This document shows positions 6,171 through 12,772 of a DNA stretch of 15,743 nt, one piece after another. The notes below the pieces were generated by a model that saw nothing but the letters and a program-made list of their open reading frames with translations, was not told the DNA's origin and made no database searches. The DNA lies in the NCBI GenBank assembly GCA_023410675.1, contig JAEYPM010000088.1:1-15743 (forward strand), written 5' to 3'. The position numbers and the translations under genes were made by a program. How positions within the stretch are numbered: the first letter of the stretch is position 1; every line of letters begins with the position of its first letter. Source of the stretch: Bacillota bacterium. Its GTDB lineage: Bacteria; Bacillota; Clostridia; Lachnospirales; Cellulosilyticaceae.

Positions 6171-7331
6171 CTATTCCAAAGCCTGCTCAAGGTCAGCAAT
6201 GATGTCATCTGCATCTTCAATTCCTACAGAAAGCCTTAGCAGTGTATCAGTTACTCCTATTTTCTGCCTTATTTCCAGAGGTATAGCAGAATGTGTCTGA
6301 ACAACAGGATAAGTTATTAAGCTTTCTACGCCACCTAGACTTTCGGCAAAAATAACAAGTTTCACTTTTTCTAGAACCTTTTCAACAATTTGCGTGTCTT
6401 TTACGGTGAAGGAAATCATAGCTCCAAAGCCAGAAGCCTGTGTTTTTGAAATGCTGTAGCCTTCATGATCAGGTAATCCCACATAATGAACCTTGGTAAC
6501 ATTTTTATGCCTATAAAGCCATTTTGCAATCTTTATGGCATTTTTCTGTTGCTTTTCAAGACGGACGCCTAACGTCTTTATCCCTCTTAAAATTAGCCAA
6601 CTGTCAAAAGGTGACAATACAGCGCCCTCTGATTTTTGCACAAGCTTTATTCTTTCTGACAATACCTCATCGTTTGCAGCAATAAGTCCTGCCAGGGTAT
6701 CATTATGCCCTCCTAGGTACTTGGTTCCACTGTGAATAACAACATCTGCTCCAAGCTCTAGGGGCCTTTGAAAATATGGTGTAAGAAATGTATTATCAAC
6801 AATGAAAAGCATTTCTTTACTTTTTGCTAACTGAGAAATCCGCCTCAGATCAGCCACCTTCATCATAGGATTTGAAGGTGTTTCAACAAAAAACGCTTTG
6901 CTATTAGCTTTGACTGCTTCTTCTACATCCTTGAAATCACTTGTATCAACATACGAAAACTGTATCCCATACTTTGCGTATACTTCCTCAAATATTCTAT
7001 AAGTACCCCCATAGATGTCATCAGATATAATGATATGATCACCATGTGAAAATATAGAAAGTATGGTTGAAATTGCAGCCATACCGCTAGAAAAAGCAAA
7101 ACCAAATTTTCCATTTTCAAGGCTTGCAATAGTATTTTCCAGTTCTTCTCTTGTTGGGTTTTGAAGTCGTGAGTAGTCATACCCTGTCGTTTGATTTAGC
7201 CCTGGATGCCTGAAAGTGGCACTTTGATAGATAGGGAAACTTACTGCCCCCGTATGAGGATCATAGCCTTTGCAGCCATGGACCACCTTTGTACTGATAT
7301 TATGTTTTAGCTCATTCCCAATGTTAATCAT
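6171..7331 (-). CDS. metB: Cystathionine gamma-synthase/lyase-family PLP enzyme
   Basis: 386 residues, full length for the Cys/Met metabolism PLP family. Motifs: TKVVHGCKGYDPHTGAV (14-30), PIYQSATF (33-40), YDYSRLQNPT (51-60), FSSGMAAI (80-87), VETPSNP (149-155), FIVDNTF (176-182), the PLP lysine in HSGTKYLGGH (K204) and the closing LRLSVGIEDADDI. It joins an activated homoserine to cysteine to give cystathionine, or acts as a cystathionine lyase; the family members are hard to tell apart by sequence. Position directly ahead of a PatB-type beta-lyase favours gamma-synthase. The start ATG at 7329-7331 directly abuts AAAGG, poor spacing, so initiation may depend on an AAGGA farther upstream or on coupling. 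The 176 bp upstream hold the alternative hairpins. Confidence 0.88.
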   Translation of the reverse strand: MINIGNELKHNISTKVVHGCKGYDPHTGAVSFPIYQSATFRHPGLNQTTGYDYSRLQNPTREELENTIASLENGKFGFAFSSGMAAISTILSIFSHGDHIIISDDIYGGTYRIFEEVYAKYGIQFSYVDTSDFKDVEEAVKANSKAFFVETPSNPMMKVADLRRISQLAKSKEMLFIVDNTFLTPYFQRPLELGADVVIHSGTKYLGGHNDTLAGLIAANDEVLSERIKLVQKSEGAVLSPFDSWLILRGIKTLGVRLEKQQKNAIKIAKWLYRHKNVTKVHYVGLPDHEGYSISKTQASGFGAMISFTVKDTQIVEKVLEKVKLVIFAESLGGVESLITYPVVQTHSAIPLEIRQKIGVTDTLLRLSVGIEDADDIIADLEQALE

Positions 7332-7411
7332 CCTTTCTCATTTTCCTTTATTTTTACTATTTTATATTATTTTTAATATCTTTTCACTATTTTTTCACTA
7401 TTTATTTATTA

Positions 7412-7475
7412 GGTCTCCATTTTATTATTTTGAGCTTGGAGACTATCTAAAACCAGATGTATAATCTCCAAGCTC
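7412..7475 (-). promoter_or_regulatory. Competing hairpins between metY and metB, candidate terminator/attenuator
   Basis: GAGCTTGGAGA (7432-7442) pairs perfectly with TCTCCAAGCTC (7465-7475), 11 bp, with a small inner ATCT/AGAT stem in the loop. The 7437-7444 side can instead pair with GGTCTCCA (7412-7419), 7 bp plus a wobble, so the two structures exclude each other. On the minus strand the 11-bp hairpin is followed by AAAATAATAAAA rather than a U tract, so it is not a classic terminator in that direction. It could stabilise or process the metY mRNA, or act as a switch for metB. No known riboswitch signature was recognised. Confidence 0.5.
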
Positions 7476-7507
7476 TCTTTTCTGTAATATTCAAGTCCTT
7501 AACACAT

Positions 7508-8800
7508 TTATGCCTCTTGTGATTTTTTAAGTGCTTGCTCAAGGTCATAAATCAGATCGTCTGCATCCTCTATTCCGATAGAAAGTCTTATTTGATCTGG
7601 TGTAACGCCAGCTGCTTTTTGCTCCTCTTCGTTTAACTGAGAATGAGTAGTTGATGCTGGGTGAATGACAAGTGATTTAGCATCTGCCACATTAGCAAGA
7701 AGTGAGAATATTTCAAGGCTGTCAATGAACTTTTTAGCAGCATCTATTCCACCCTTGATTCCAAAAGTAAAGATTGATCCAGCTCCTTTTGGCAGATATT
7801 TTTCAGCAAGCTTATAATATTTATTTCCTTTTATGCTAGGATAGTTTACCCATGATACTTGAGGATGATTCAAAAGGAACTCAACTATTTTCTTACTATT
7901 AGAAACATGTTTTTCCACTCTTAGTGAAAGTGTCTCAAGACCTTGTAGTAAAAGGAATGAATTAAATGGGCTAATTGATGCTCCTGTGTCTCTTAAAAGC
8001 TGCACTCTAACTTTAATAATATAGGCAAGAGCCCCTAATGCTTCAACATATTTAACACCATGATAGCTTGGATCTGGCTCTGTAAGTCCTGGGAATCTTC
8101 CACTTCCTGCCCAGTCAAATTTTCCTGAATCAACAATAACACCACCAATTGAAGTTCCATGTCCACCGATAAACTTAGTAGCAGAATGAACAACTATATC
8201 TGCTCCAAACTCAATAGGTCTAATAAGGTAAGGTGTTCCAAATGTGTTGTCAACAATGAGTGGCACGCCATTTTCGTGTGCAATCTTGGCTACTGCTTCA
8301 ATGTCAATAATATTGATACCTGGATTACCAATAGTTTCAATATAAACAGCCTTTGTCTTTTCATTGATTGCATTTCTGAAGTTTTCTGGATCATCAGGAT
8401 CAACAAAAACTGTCTTTATACCAAGTTTAGGTAAAGTTGCAGAGAATAGGTTGAATGTGCCTCCATAAAGGGTACTAGCAGCAACAATTTCATCACCAAC
8501 GCCTGCAATATTAAGTATTGAATATGTGATAGCAGCTGAACCTGAAGCTACTGCAAGGGCACCTACGCCCCCTTCAAGAGCTGCGATTCTTTGCTCAAAA
8601 ACATCATTAGTTGGATTCATAATCCTTGTATAAATATTGCCATTTTCTTTTAGTGCAAAAAGATTTTCTGCGTGCTCAGAATTATTAAAAACATAAGATG
8701 TTGTTTGATATATTGGAACTGCCCTTGATCCAGTTGCCTCGTCTACCTTTTGCCCTGCATGTACCTGTAAAGTATCAAATTTTAATTTTCTTTCACTCAT
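7508..8800 (-). CDS. metY: MetY, O-acetylhomoserine sulfhydrylase
   Basis: 430 residues from ATG 8798-8800, which follows AAAGGGG; the in-frame TTG at 8818 is disfavoured. The length (about 430, longer than MetB) and motifs are typical of MetY: FDTLQVHAGQ near the start, AVPIYQTTSYVF, YTRIMNPTNDVFEQRIAALEGG, VASGSAAI, ETIGNPG, VDNTFGTPYL, the PLP lysine in HSATKFIGGHG, the MetY-typical insert FPGLTEPDPSYHG, and LIHPASTTHSQL-like and IRLSIGIEDADDL closings. It makes homocysteine directly from O-acetylhomoserine and sulfide in the cytoplasm. It lies 76 bp after the CymR-like gene on the same strand, with no clear promoter in between, and before metB. The cell thus has both direct sulfhydrylation and transsulfuration genes side by side. 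Confidence 0.94.
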   Translation of the reverse strand: MSERKLKFDTLQVHAGQKVDEATGSRAVPIYQTTSYVFNNSEHAENLFALKENGNIYTRIMNPTNDVFEQRIAALEGGVGALAVASGSAAITYSILNIAGVGDEIVAASTLYGGTFNLFSATLPKLGIKTVFVDPDDPENFRNAINEKTKAVYIETIGNPGINIIDIEAVAKIAHENGVPLIVDNTFGTPYLIRPIEFGADIVVHSATKFIGGHGTSIGGVIVDSGKFDWAGSGRFPGLTEPDPSYHGVKYVEALGALAYIIKVRVQLLRDTGASISPFNSFLLLQGLETLSLRVEKHVSNSKKIVEFLLNHPQVSWVNYPSIKGNKYYKLAEKYLPKGAGSIFTFGIKGGIDAAKKFIDSLEIFSLLANVADAKSLVIHPASTTHSQLNEEEQKAAGVTPDQIRLSIGIEDADDLIYDLEQALKKSQEA

Positions 8801-8876
8801 GATAAATACCCCTTTCAAATATTGGTTTTAACTATTACTTTTCCTATCGTTTTTATCGTGTTTGAGATATGAAAAA

Positions 8877-9326
8877 CTATATATAGTACATGGTGTCTTG
8901 CATACCATTCTTTTGTCTATAGTTATCTGCAAGATCTTCCAAAGTCATAGAATCAACCAGAGTATTTAAGGATTCATTCATTTTGTCCCATACATTAACT
9001 CTTATACAATGCTGAATACTTGTTTCGCTAGCATCAGAGTTTTCTGAGTTCTCTTCAATGACTGAAAGTGGTCCTTCTAATACCCTTAAAATACGCCCTA
9101 CCTTTATGTTTTCTGGTGCTTCGGCTAATACATATCCTCCTTGTGCACCCTTAACACTTTTTACCAGTCCAGATTTTCTAAGCAAAGAAAAAACTTGTTC
9201 TAGGTAATTTGTAGAAACGCCTTGTCTTTCTGCTATGCTGCAAAGAGCGACATGCTCTCCACTAGAATATACTGCAAGATCAACCATGGCCCTAAGTCCA
9301 TATCTTCCTTTGGTCGAGAACTTCAT
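8877..9326 (-). CDS. Rrf2-family transcriptional regulator, CymR-like
   Basis: 149 residues from ATG 9324-9326, with GAGGTGAGG upstream; a GTG at 9335 lies inside that ribosome site. The N-terminal winged helix-turn-helix is classic Rrf2: MKFSTKGRYGLRAMVDLA, IAERQGVSTNYLEQVFSLLRKSGLV, then the wing VKGAQGGYVLA. The central region IEENSENSDASETSIQHC has a single Cys, so the three-Cys cluster site of IscR is absent, as in CymR. Members of this kind repress cysteine/methionine genes, CymR by complexing with CysK. Its position ahead of metY-metB-patB and its own consensus promoter support a sulfur-metabolism role. The 3' end reads TMYYI-TAG. The specific CymR name is an inference from context. 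Confidence 0.85.
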   Translation of the reverse strand: MKFSTKGRYGLRAMVDLAVYSSGEHVALCSIAERQGVSTNYLEQVFSLLRKSGLVKSVKGAQGGYVLAEAPENIKVGRILRVLEGPLSVIEENSENSDASETSIQHCIRVNVWDKMNESLNTLVDSMTLEDLADNYRQKNGMQDTMYYI

Positions 9327-9371
9327 CTTCCTCACCTCTTTTATCCCGACTATTCCTATAAGTTTTATATC

Positions 9372-9400
9372 ATAATACTACTACAGAATAATCTTGTCAA
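9372..9400 (-). promoter_or_regulatory. Sigma-A promoter of the CymR-like gene, with overlapping AATACTA box
   Basis: On the minus strand a perfect TTGACA (9395-9400), a 17-bp spacer and TATTAT (9372-9377). It begins only a few bases before the rrf2 stop at 9407. The spacer and -10 carry GTAGTATTATGA, related to AATACTA boxes at other promoters here, so autoregulation is plausible. Confidence 0.75.
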
Positions 9401-9406
9401 TAAAAA

Positions 9407-9859
9407 TTAAATATAATATTCTAATTCTTTGTTTTGAGAAGTCGATCTATTATAACAGTCAACGAGATCTTGAATGGTAATGGACGTTGCAACATCAGTT
9501 AAGGTAATCATTATACTTTCCCATACCCCTCTTGTTGTACAATTCTCATAACGGTCACATGGGTACTTTGCTCCCTCAACAATACAGCTTACTGGTGCTA
9601 GTGGTCCCTCTAGTGCAATGAGCACATCTGCTACTGTTATTTCTGAAGCATTTCTTGATAGAACATACCCTCCCTGTGCACCCCTTATACTATCAACTAT
9701 TCCAGCACGTCTTAGCACCAGAAAAATTTGCAATATATAGGCTTCAGATATCCCACATCGTTCGGATATGCTTTTTAAGTTTACATGACCTTGTGAAGAA
9801 TGAATTGCAAGGTCTACTATTGCCTCGAGTCCGTATCTGCCCTTTGTAGAAATTTTCAA
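9407..9859 (-). CDS. Rrf2-family regulator with an IscR-like three-cysteine motif
   Basis: 150 residues, starting at TTG 9857-9859 with AGAGGTGAT 6 nt upstream; no ATG is near the conserved MKISTKGRYGLEAIVDLA start. The winged helix (ISERCGISEAYILQIFLVLRRAG and IRGAQGGYVLSR) is Rrf2-type. Unlike its neighbour it has C92, C101 and C107 in the region where IscR has its three 2Fe-2S-ligating cysteines, with slightly wider first spacing (8 residues instead of 5). I infer a possible Fe-S or thiol sensor. It is about 40 percent alike to the downstream Rrf2 by eye, so an old tandem duplication with divergence is likely. It has its own promoter and shares an intergenic region with a divergent membrane-protein gene. 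Targets are unknown. Confidence 0.87.
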   Translation of the reverse strand: MKISTKGRYGLEAIVDLAIHSSQGHVNLKSISERCGISEAYILQIFLVLRRAGIVDSIRGAQGGYVLSRNASEITVADVLIALEGPLAPVSCIVEGAKYPCDRYENCTTRGVWESIMITLTDVATSITIQDLVDCYNRSTSQNKELEYYI

Positions 9860-9911
9860 GATTTATCACCTCTTGCTTTTCATTATTAAGCTTATTGATT
9901 TACTTAGGATT

Positions 9912-9939
9912 ATTATATCATAAATAGTATTAATGTAAA
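9912..9939 (-). promoter_or_regulatory. Promoter of the three-cysteine rrf2 gene
   Basis: Minus strand TTTACA (9934-9939), a 16-bp spacer and TATAAT (9912-9917). The spacer contains AATACTAT, which resembles boxes near other promoters in the window and could be an autoregulatory site. Confidence 0.65.
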
Positions 9940-10056
9940 CATATATCATTTCCCTCATCTAAATTGTCACAATCCGTTGTTCTAAAATACTATGAAAAAT
10001 ATTAGAATATATTTATAATATAAATTGTTGTAAAATAAAAAAATAAGGTGATAATC

Positions 10057-10505
10057 ATGAAAATAATAGAGGGGCTTTTCAATGGTCTAAAAGGTGCAAG
10101 GGGAATATGGGCATTCATTATAAGTTTAACAGCCGGCTATGTACCAAGTTTAATTGATATAATTAAAGAAAAGTTAGCATTGAAAGGCTGGCTTCAAGAA
10201 GAAAGGGAAGTACGCATACTACGTAAAACAATCAATGCTTCAATCACAGGAATAATTATTTCGATATTAATAATAGGATTTTCTCTTATAATTGTAGTAT
10301 TGATTTACGCTTTTTTCCTAAAAATAATAAAACTAGAATTACCTATTTATGTGTATAGAATAATAATTTTTTTAGTAAGTACAATCTTAATAACAAGATT
10401 TTCTTTATGGTTTAGTCATAATCTTAGACATGCACCCTATACATTTTGCATATACAGAATGATCTACTTATGGCTCTATGCACTCTTTGCAATCATAGTA
10501 ATAGC
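10057..10505 (+). pseudogene. Unrecognised membrane protein, 3' end lost
   Basis: The start is ATG 10057-10059, with AAGGTGAT 4 nt upstream. About 148 residues are genuine: an N-terminal segment rich in Gly/Ile (IEGLFNGLKGARGIWAFIISLTAGYV), a charged stretch (about 37-58), then two strongly hydrophobic spans (about 61-90 and 97-116). Past about 10505 the reading frame continues to 10686 only because it runs antisense through a truncated ABC ATPase gene, so that part is not real coding sequence. It is the only plus-strand gene of this half of the window, divergent from the three-cysteine rrf2. A possible promoter is TTGTCA at 9964-9969. I do not recognise the family. Confidence 0.55.
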
Positions 10506-11117
10506 ACGTGCAAACTGCATCTCATGGGTAACAATTAGCATCGTACTTCCTTCCTTTGCAAGCCCTATCATTACATCAAGAACTTCTCTTACCATCTCTG
10601 GGTCTAATGCTGCCGTCACCTCATCAAATAATATAATCTCAGGGTGCATACATAAAGCATGGACAATGGCTGCCCTTTGCTTTTGACCTCCTGAAAGCTG
10701 CCTTGGATAAGTATTCTTTTTATCAGATAGTCCTACCCGCATAAGCAACTGCTCAGCTTCTTTAATAACTTCATCTTTATTTCTGCGTTGTGATTTTATG
10801 GGACCAAGTATAATGTTGTTTAGTATTGAAATATGAGGAAATAAGTCATAACTTTGAAAGACCATTCCTATCCTTTGCCTTACTAAATGCATATTCTTTT
10901 TTAGGTTACTGATATTTTCTCCATTTAAGAGTATCTCTCCACCTTGAACTGACTCTAGTCCATTAATACACCTAAGCAATGTACTTTTCCCACAGCCAGA
11001 AGGCCCAACTATCACAACCACCTCCCCTTTATGGATATCTAGTGAAATATCTTTAAGAACACTTAGGTCATCATAATCTTTTCTTAACTTTTTTATTTCT
11101 AGTATTGTTTGTGTCAT
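10476..11117 (-). pseudogene. Polar amino-acid ABC transporter ATPase (GlnQ family), 3' truncated
   Basis: 213 residues are readable from ATG 11115-11117 (GGGGGTGAT upstream). Walker A GPSGCGKS (38-45), Q-loop Q88, LSGGQ (141-145), Walker B IILFDE (161-166) and the switch His in VTHEM (H198) are present, identifying a polar amino-acid importer ATPase. After EMQFARA the family would continue with about 40 more residues (a DRVxFM-type strand and the closing helix). Here it changes to ITMIAKSA and stops at TAG 10476. This is exactly where the converging membrane-protein gene is broken. The usual RAL after the signature reads IVHAL. It follows a broken permease by 21 bp, and no substrate-binding protein gene is in the window. 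The ATPase core could still fold, but the system looks dead. Confidence 0.8.
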
Positions 11118-11137
11118 TTTCTATCACCCCCTATATT

Positions 11138-11649
11138 CTAGCTTTTCCATGCTTTTTCTAATTTTGTTGACAACATATAATGGGATAACATACAATAAAA
11201 TACATAAAAAATATAATACCGTAAATCCAAAGCGATGCAGTTGGTACTGTTAGACGCGAGGCTTCAATAATCTGCTGTCCTACCTTCATAACCTCAACCA
11301 CACCAATAAGTACAATGAGTGAAGTAGTTTTTATCATTCTTGTTACTAAATTTATAGCAAGTGGTATTAGTCTCCGGACTGTTTGAGGTATAATTATGTA
11401 CCAATAAATTTGCGTGTTTGTAAGGCCAATCGCCTTCCCACTGTCGTATTGATGCTTTGGTATAGATACTAAGGCTCCTCTTACCAAATCTCCCATTTCT
11501 GCTGTTCCCCATACTGTAAATACAATTACTGCTGATAATTCTCCAGAAAGATGTATGCCAAAGGTTTTTGTTACACCAAAATAGACAAGAAACAGTAAAA
11601 CAAGCTGAGGCATAATCCTAACAAATTCAAGCATTTCTTCGCCCCCCAC
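11138..11649 (-). pseudogene. Polar amino-acid ABC transporter permease (GlnP/HisM family), 5' truncated and frameshifted
   Basis: The open part starts near a GTG at 11647-11649 and goes directly into LEFVRIMPQLVLLFLVYFG, which in these permeases follows about 60 residues and a first membrane span that are missing. The EAA-loop region SIPKHQYDSGKAIGLTNTQIYWYIIIPQTVRRLIP and KTTSLIVLIGV are clear. Near 11181-11184 the frame is lost: the current frame gives CYPIICCQQN and a stop at 11158, but the next frame continues MLSTKLEKAWKS to TAG at 11138-11140, a normal end for this family. A one-base deletion in the CCC run would explain it. The defective end is 21 bp before the ATPase gene. Confidence 0.8.
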
Positions 11650-11754
11650 CTTTTAGCCTTATAATCCAATTAGCTATATCTAGCCTTATATAGAATTCAC
11701 ATGATGATATTTTACTTATACTATGAAAATCCTATAGTCTTCTTAATATAAAAG

Positions 11755-11824
11755 AGCCATAGCAATGCCTTATGCTTGATAAAGATATGTTATCTCTATC
11801 AAAACGCTAAGCCCTGCTATGGCT
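11755..11824 (-). other. 70-nt imperfect hairpin, terminator or palindromic element
   Basis: The outer arms AGCCATAGCA (11755-11764) and TGCTATGGCT (11815-11824) pair perfectly. An inner stem pairs TTGATAAAGATA (11776-11787) with TATCTCTATCAA (11791-11802) with one mismatch; the part between is partly complementary. On the minus strand it lies downstream of the DUF2200 gene and is followed by CTCTTTTATATT, compatible with termination. Its length is more like a palindromic repeat unit or small RNA hairpin than a minimal terminator. The rest of 11650-11900 is AT-rich with no gene. Confidence 0.55.
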
Positions 11825-11830
11825 ACTGTT

Positions 11831-11866
11831 TATAATACTATCTATAATACTATTTATAATACCTTC
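11831..11866. repeat. 12-bp tandem repeat, three units
   Basis: TATAATACTATC, TATAATACTATT and TATAATACCTTC follow each other without gaps, 35 bp after the DUF2200 stop on the minus strand and next to the 70-nt hairpin. Confidence 0.7.
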
Positions 11867-11900
11867 TAACTTCTTTATATAGAAAAACAACACAACCCAT

Positions 11901-12251
11901 TTATTTTCGTAAAATCTTATCCATTGCTTTTCCCTTTGCTAATTCGTCGATCAGCTTATCTAAATAGCGAATTTCCTTCATGGTTTGATCTTCAATGTCT
12001 TCCACACGCACACCACAGATCACTCCTTTTATCAACGTTCTTAAAGGATTTAACCCTCGTGTCTTGGCAAAAAAGGTCTCAAAATCCGTCTGGTTTTCCA
12101 GTTCTTTTTCAATCTCCTCTTGACTATATCCTGTCAGCCAACGGATGATCTCATCAACTTCTCCTTTTGTACGTCCCTTTTTCTCTGCTTTTGCAACATA
12201 AAGGGGGTAAACACTAGCAAAACTCATTTTATAGATACGATGTTTATTCAT
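11901..12251 (-). CDS. DUF2200 family protein
   Basis: 116 residues from ATG 12249-12251, with AAGGAGA upstream. It is recognisable by the family's near-invariant opening KHRIYKMSFASVYPLYVAKAEKKGRTK, the middle WLTGYSQEEIEKEL and TDFETFF, and the closing KGVICGVRVEDIED and IRYLDKLIDELAKGKAMDKILRK. The length equals that of the family. The protein is small, basic and soluble, without a signal peptide or membrane span. The molecular function is not known. It appears fully intact although flanked on both sides by broken genes, and members of this family are scattered across bacteria with patchy distribution, so lateral transfer is possible. Confidence 0.9.
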   Translation of the reverse strand: MNKHRIYKMSFASVYPLYVAKAEKKGRTKGEVDEIIRWLTGYSQEEIEKELENQTDFETFFAKTRGLNPLRTLIKGVICGVRVEDIEDQTMKEIRYLDKLIDELAKGKAMDKILRK

Positions 12252-12360
12252 AATATAGTCTCCTTATGTAGGGACAGTTCTGCAGTTTTCGCTTCTTCTT
12301 GCTAATACCTGGCTGTTGAAATGAAAAGAACCACCTCCTATAATTTCTGAGATAAACTTT
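12252..12360 (-). other. Spacer with a strong but start-less ribosome site and a short coupled frame
   Basis: TAGGAGGTGG (minus strand, near 12334-12343) has no ATG, GTG or TTG at working distance. A frame read from the ATT at about 12322 gives STARY, a TAG, then QEEAKTAELSLHKETIL and a TGA that overlaps the DUF2200 ATG. It may be the relic of a very short or internally deleted gene in the same operon; it may also be chance. Confidence 0.25.
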
Positions 12361-12540
12361 TTAATCATTCTTACTAAAAAAAGAGTTAATGGATAACTGT
12401 TCATCAAATTTCGCTTCTTCTAATATGTCTTTACTTATATGATAGACCTTTATTCCTAATTCTAACAACCTTCTCCCAACTAATAGATTTGTATGACATC
12501 TTACAGGATTTTCAGAAAAGTTTTTGAAGCGATATAAAAA
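12361..12540 (-). pseudogene. C-terminal fragment resembling DUF488 proteins
   Basis: The frame is open for 59 codons between TAA at 12541-12543 and the TAA at 12361-12363. It reads FSENPVRCHTNLL, VGRRLLELGIKVYHI, then a charged tail to SKND. The ENPxxCH-x3-L motif followed by a short helix and a G-I-x-V-x-H-I strand is what the C-terminal half of DUF488-type proteins looks like. There is no start codon, and the part before about FKNFSEN is probably foreign. The N-terminal half is missing; the break coincides with the break of the plus-strand fragment, within about 20 bp. I am fairly sure this is a remnant, less sure of the family. Confidence 0.5.
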
Positions 12541-12691
12541 TTACTACCGCTACTCGGCATTTAACGGTAAGGAATTGTGGCATTCATTTGTGGAAGAATG
12601 TGAGAAAGAGCATATAAGCTATGACATGAAAGCAGTTAATCAAAAGTTAAGGACTAGATATAACCCAGGGCTACAGATTACTCTGTTCTAA
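12497..12691 (+). pseudogene. C-terminal fragment of an unrecognised protein ending in a QxxLF motif
   Basis: The frame is open from 12497 and ends at TAA 12689-12691. Convincing protein-like sequence begins at about 12515: FLKRYKNYYRYSAFNGKEL, WHSFVEECEKEHISYDMKAV, then NQKLRTRYNPGLQITLF. The stretch has richer use of G and C at third positions than the surrounding spacer and no start. The last five residues QITLF fit the beta-clamp-binding pattern QxxLF found at the ends of some DNA-repair proteins; COG1533-type radical SAM repair proteins are one guess, but this is not secure. It is followed by a hairpin that may be its terminator. The N-terminus was lost at the same point as that of the minus-strand fragment. 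Confidence 0.45.
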
Positions 12692-12704
12692 ATATACCTA
12701 TGTG

Positions 12705-12739
12705 AGGGGATAGCTCCATCAACTTTTTGGCTATCCCCT
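12705..12739. terminator. Bidirectional hairpin between two converging 3' ends
   Basis: AGGGGATAGC (12705-12714) and GCTATCCCCT (12730-12739) form a perfect 10-bp stem with a 15-nt loop. It lies between the plus-strand fragment's stop at 12691 and the lipoprotein gene's stop at 12773. There is no strong T tract on either side, so efficiency is uncertain. Confidence 0.6.
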
Positions 12740-12772
12740 TCTCCACTAATACAACTCAATCATATTAAGATC

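Noticed and set aside
7332..7507. S-box, T-box or other known riboswitch for methionine/cysteine genes
   Set aside because: None of the leaders shows the recognisable conserved cores; most are under 200 nt, and the cysK leader is about 50 nt.
10506..10686. Plus-strand continuation of the membrane-protein ORF
   Set aside because: It is exactly antisense to conserved motifs (signature and Walker B) of the ABC ATPase, so it is a shadow frame.
12497..12691. Transposase fragment
   Set aside because: No DDE/HUH-type motif, no terminal inverted repeats and no direct repeats around it; an unidentified host gene fragment is the safer reading.
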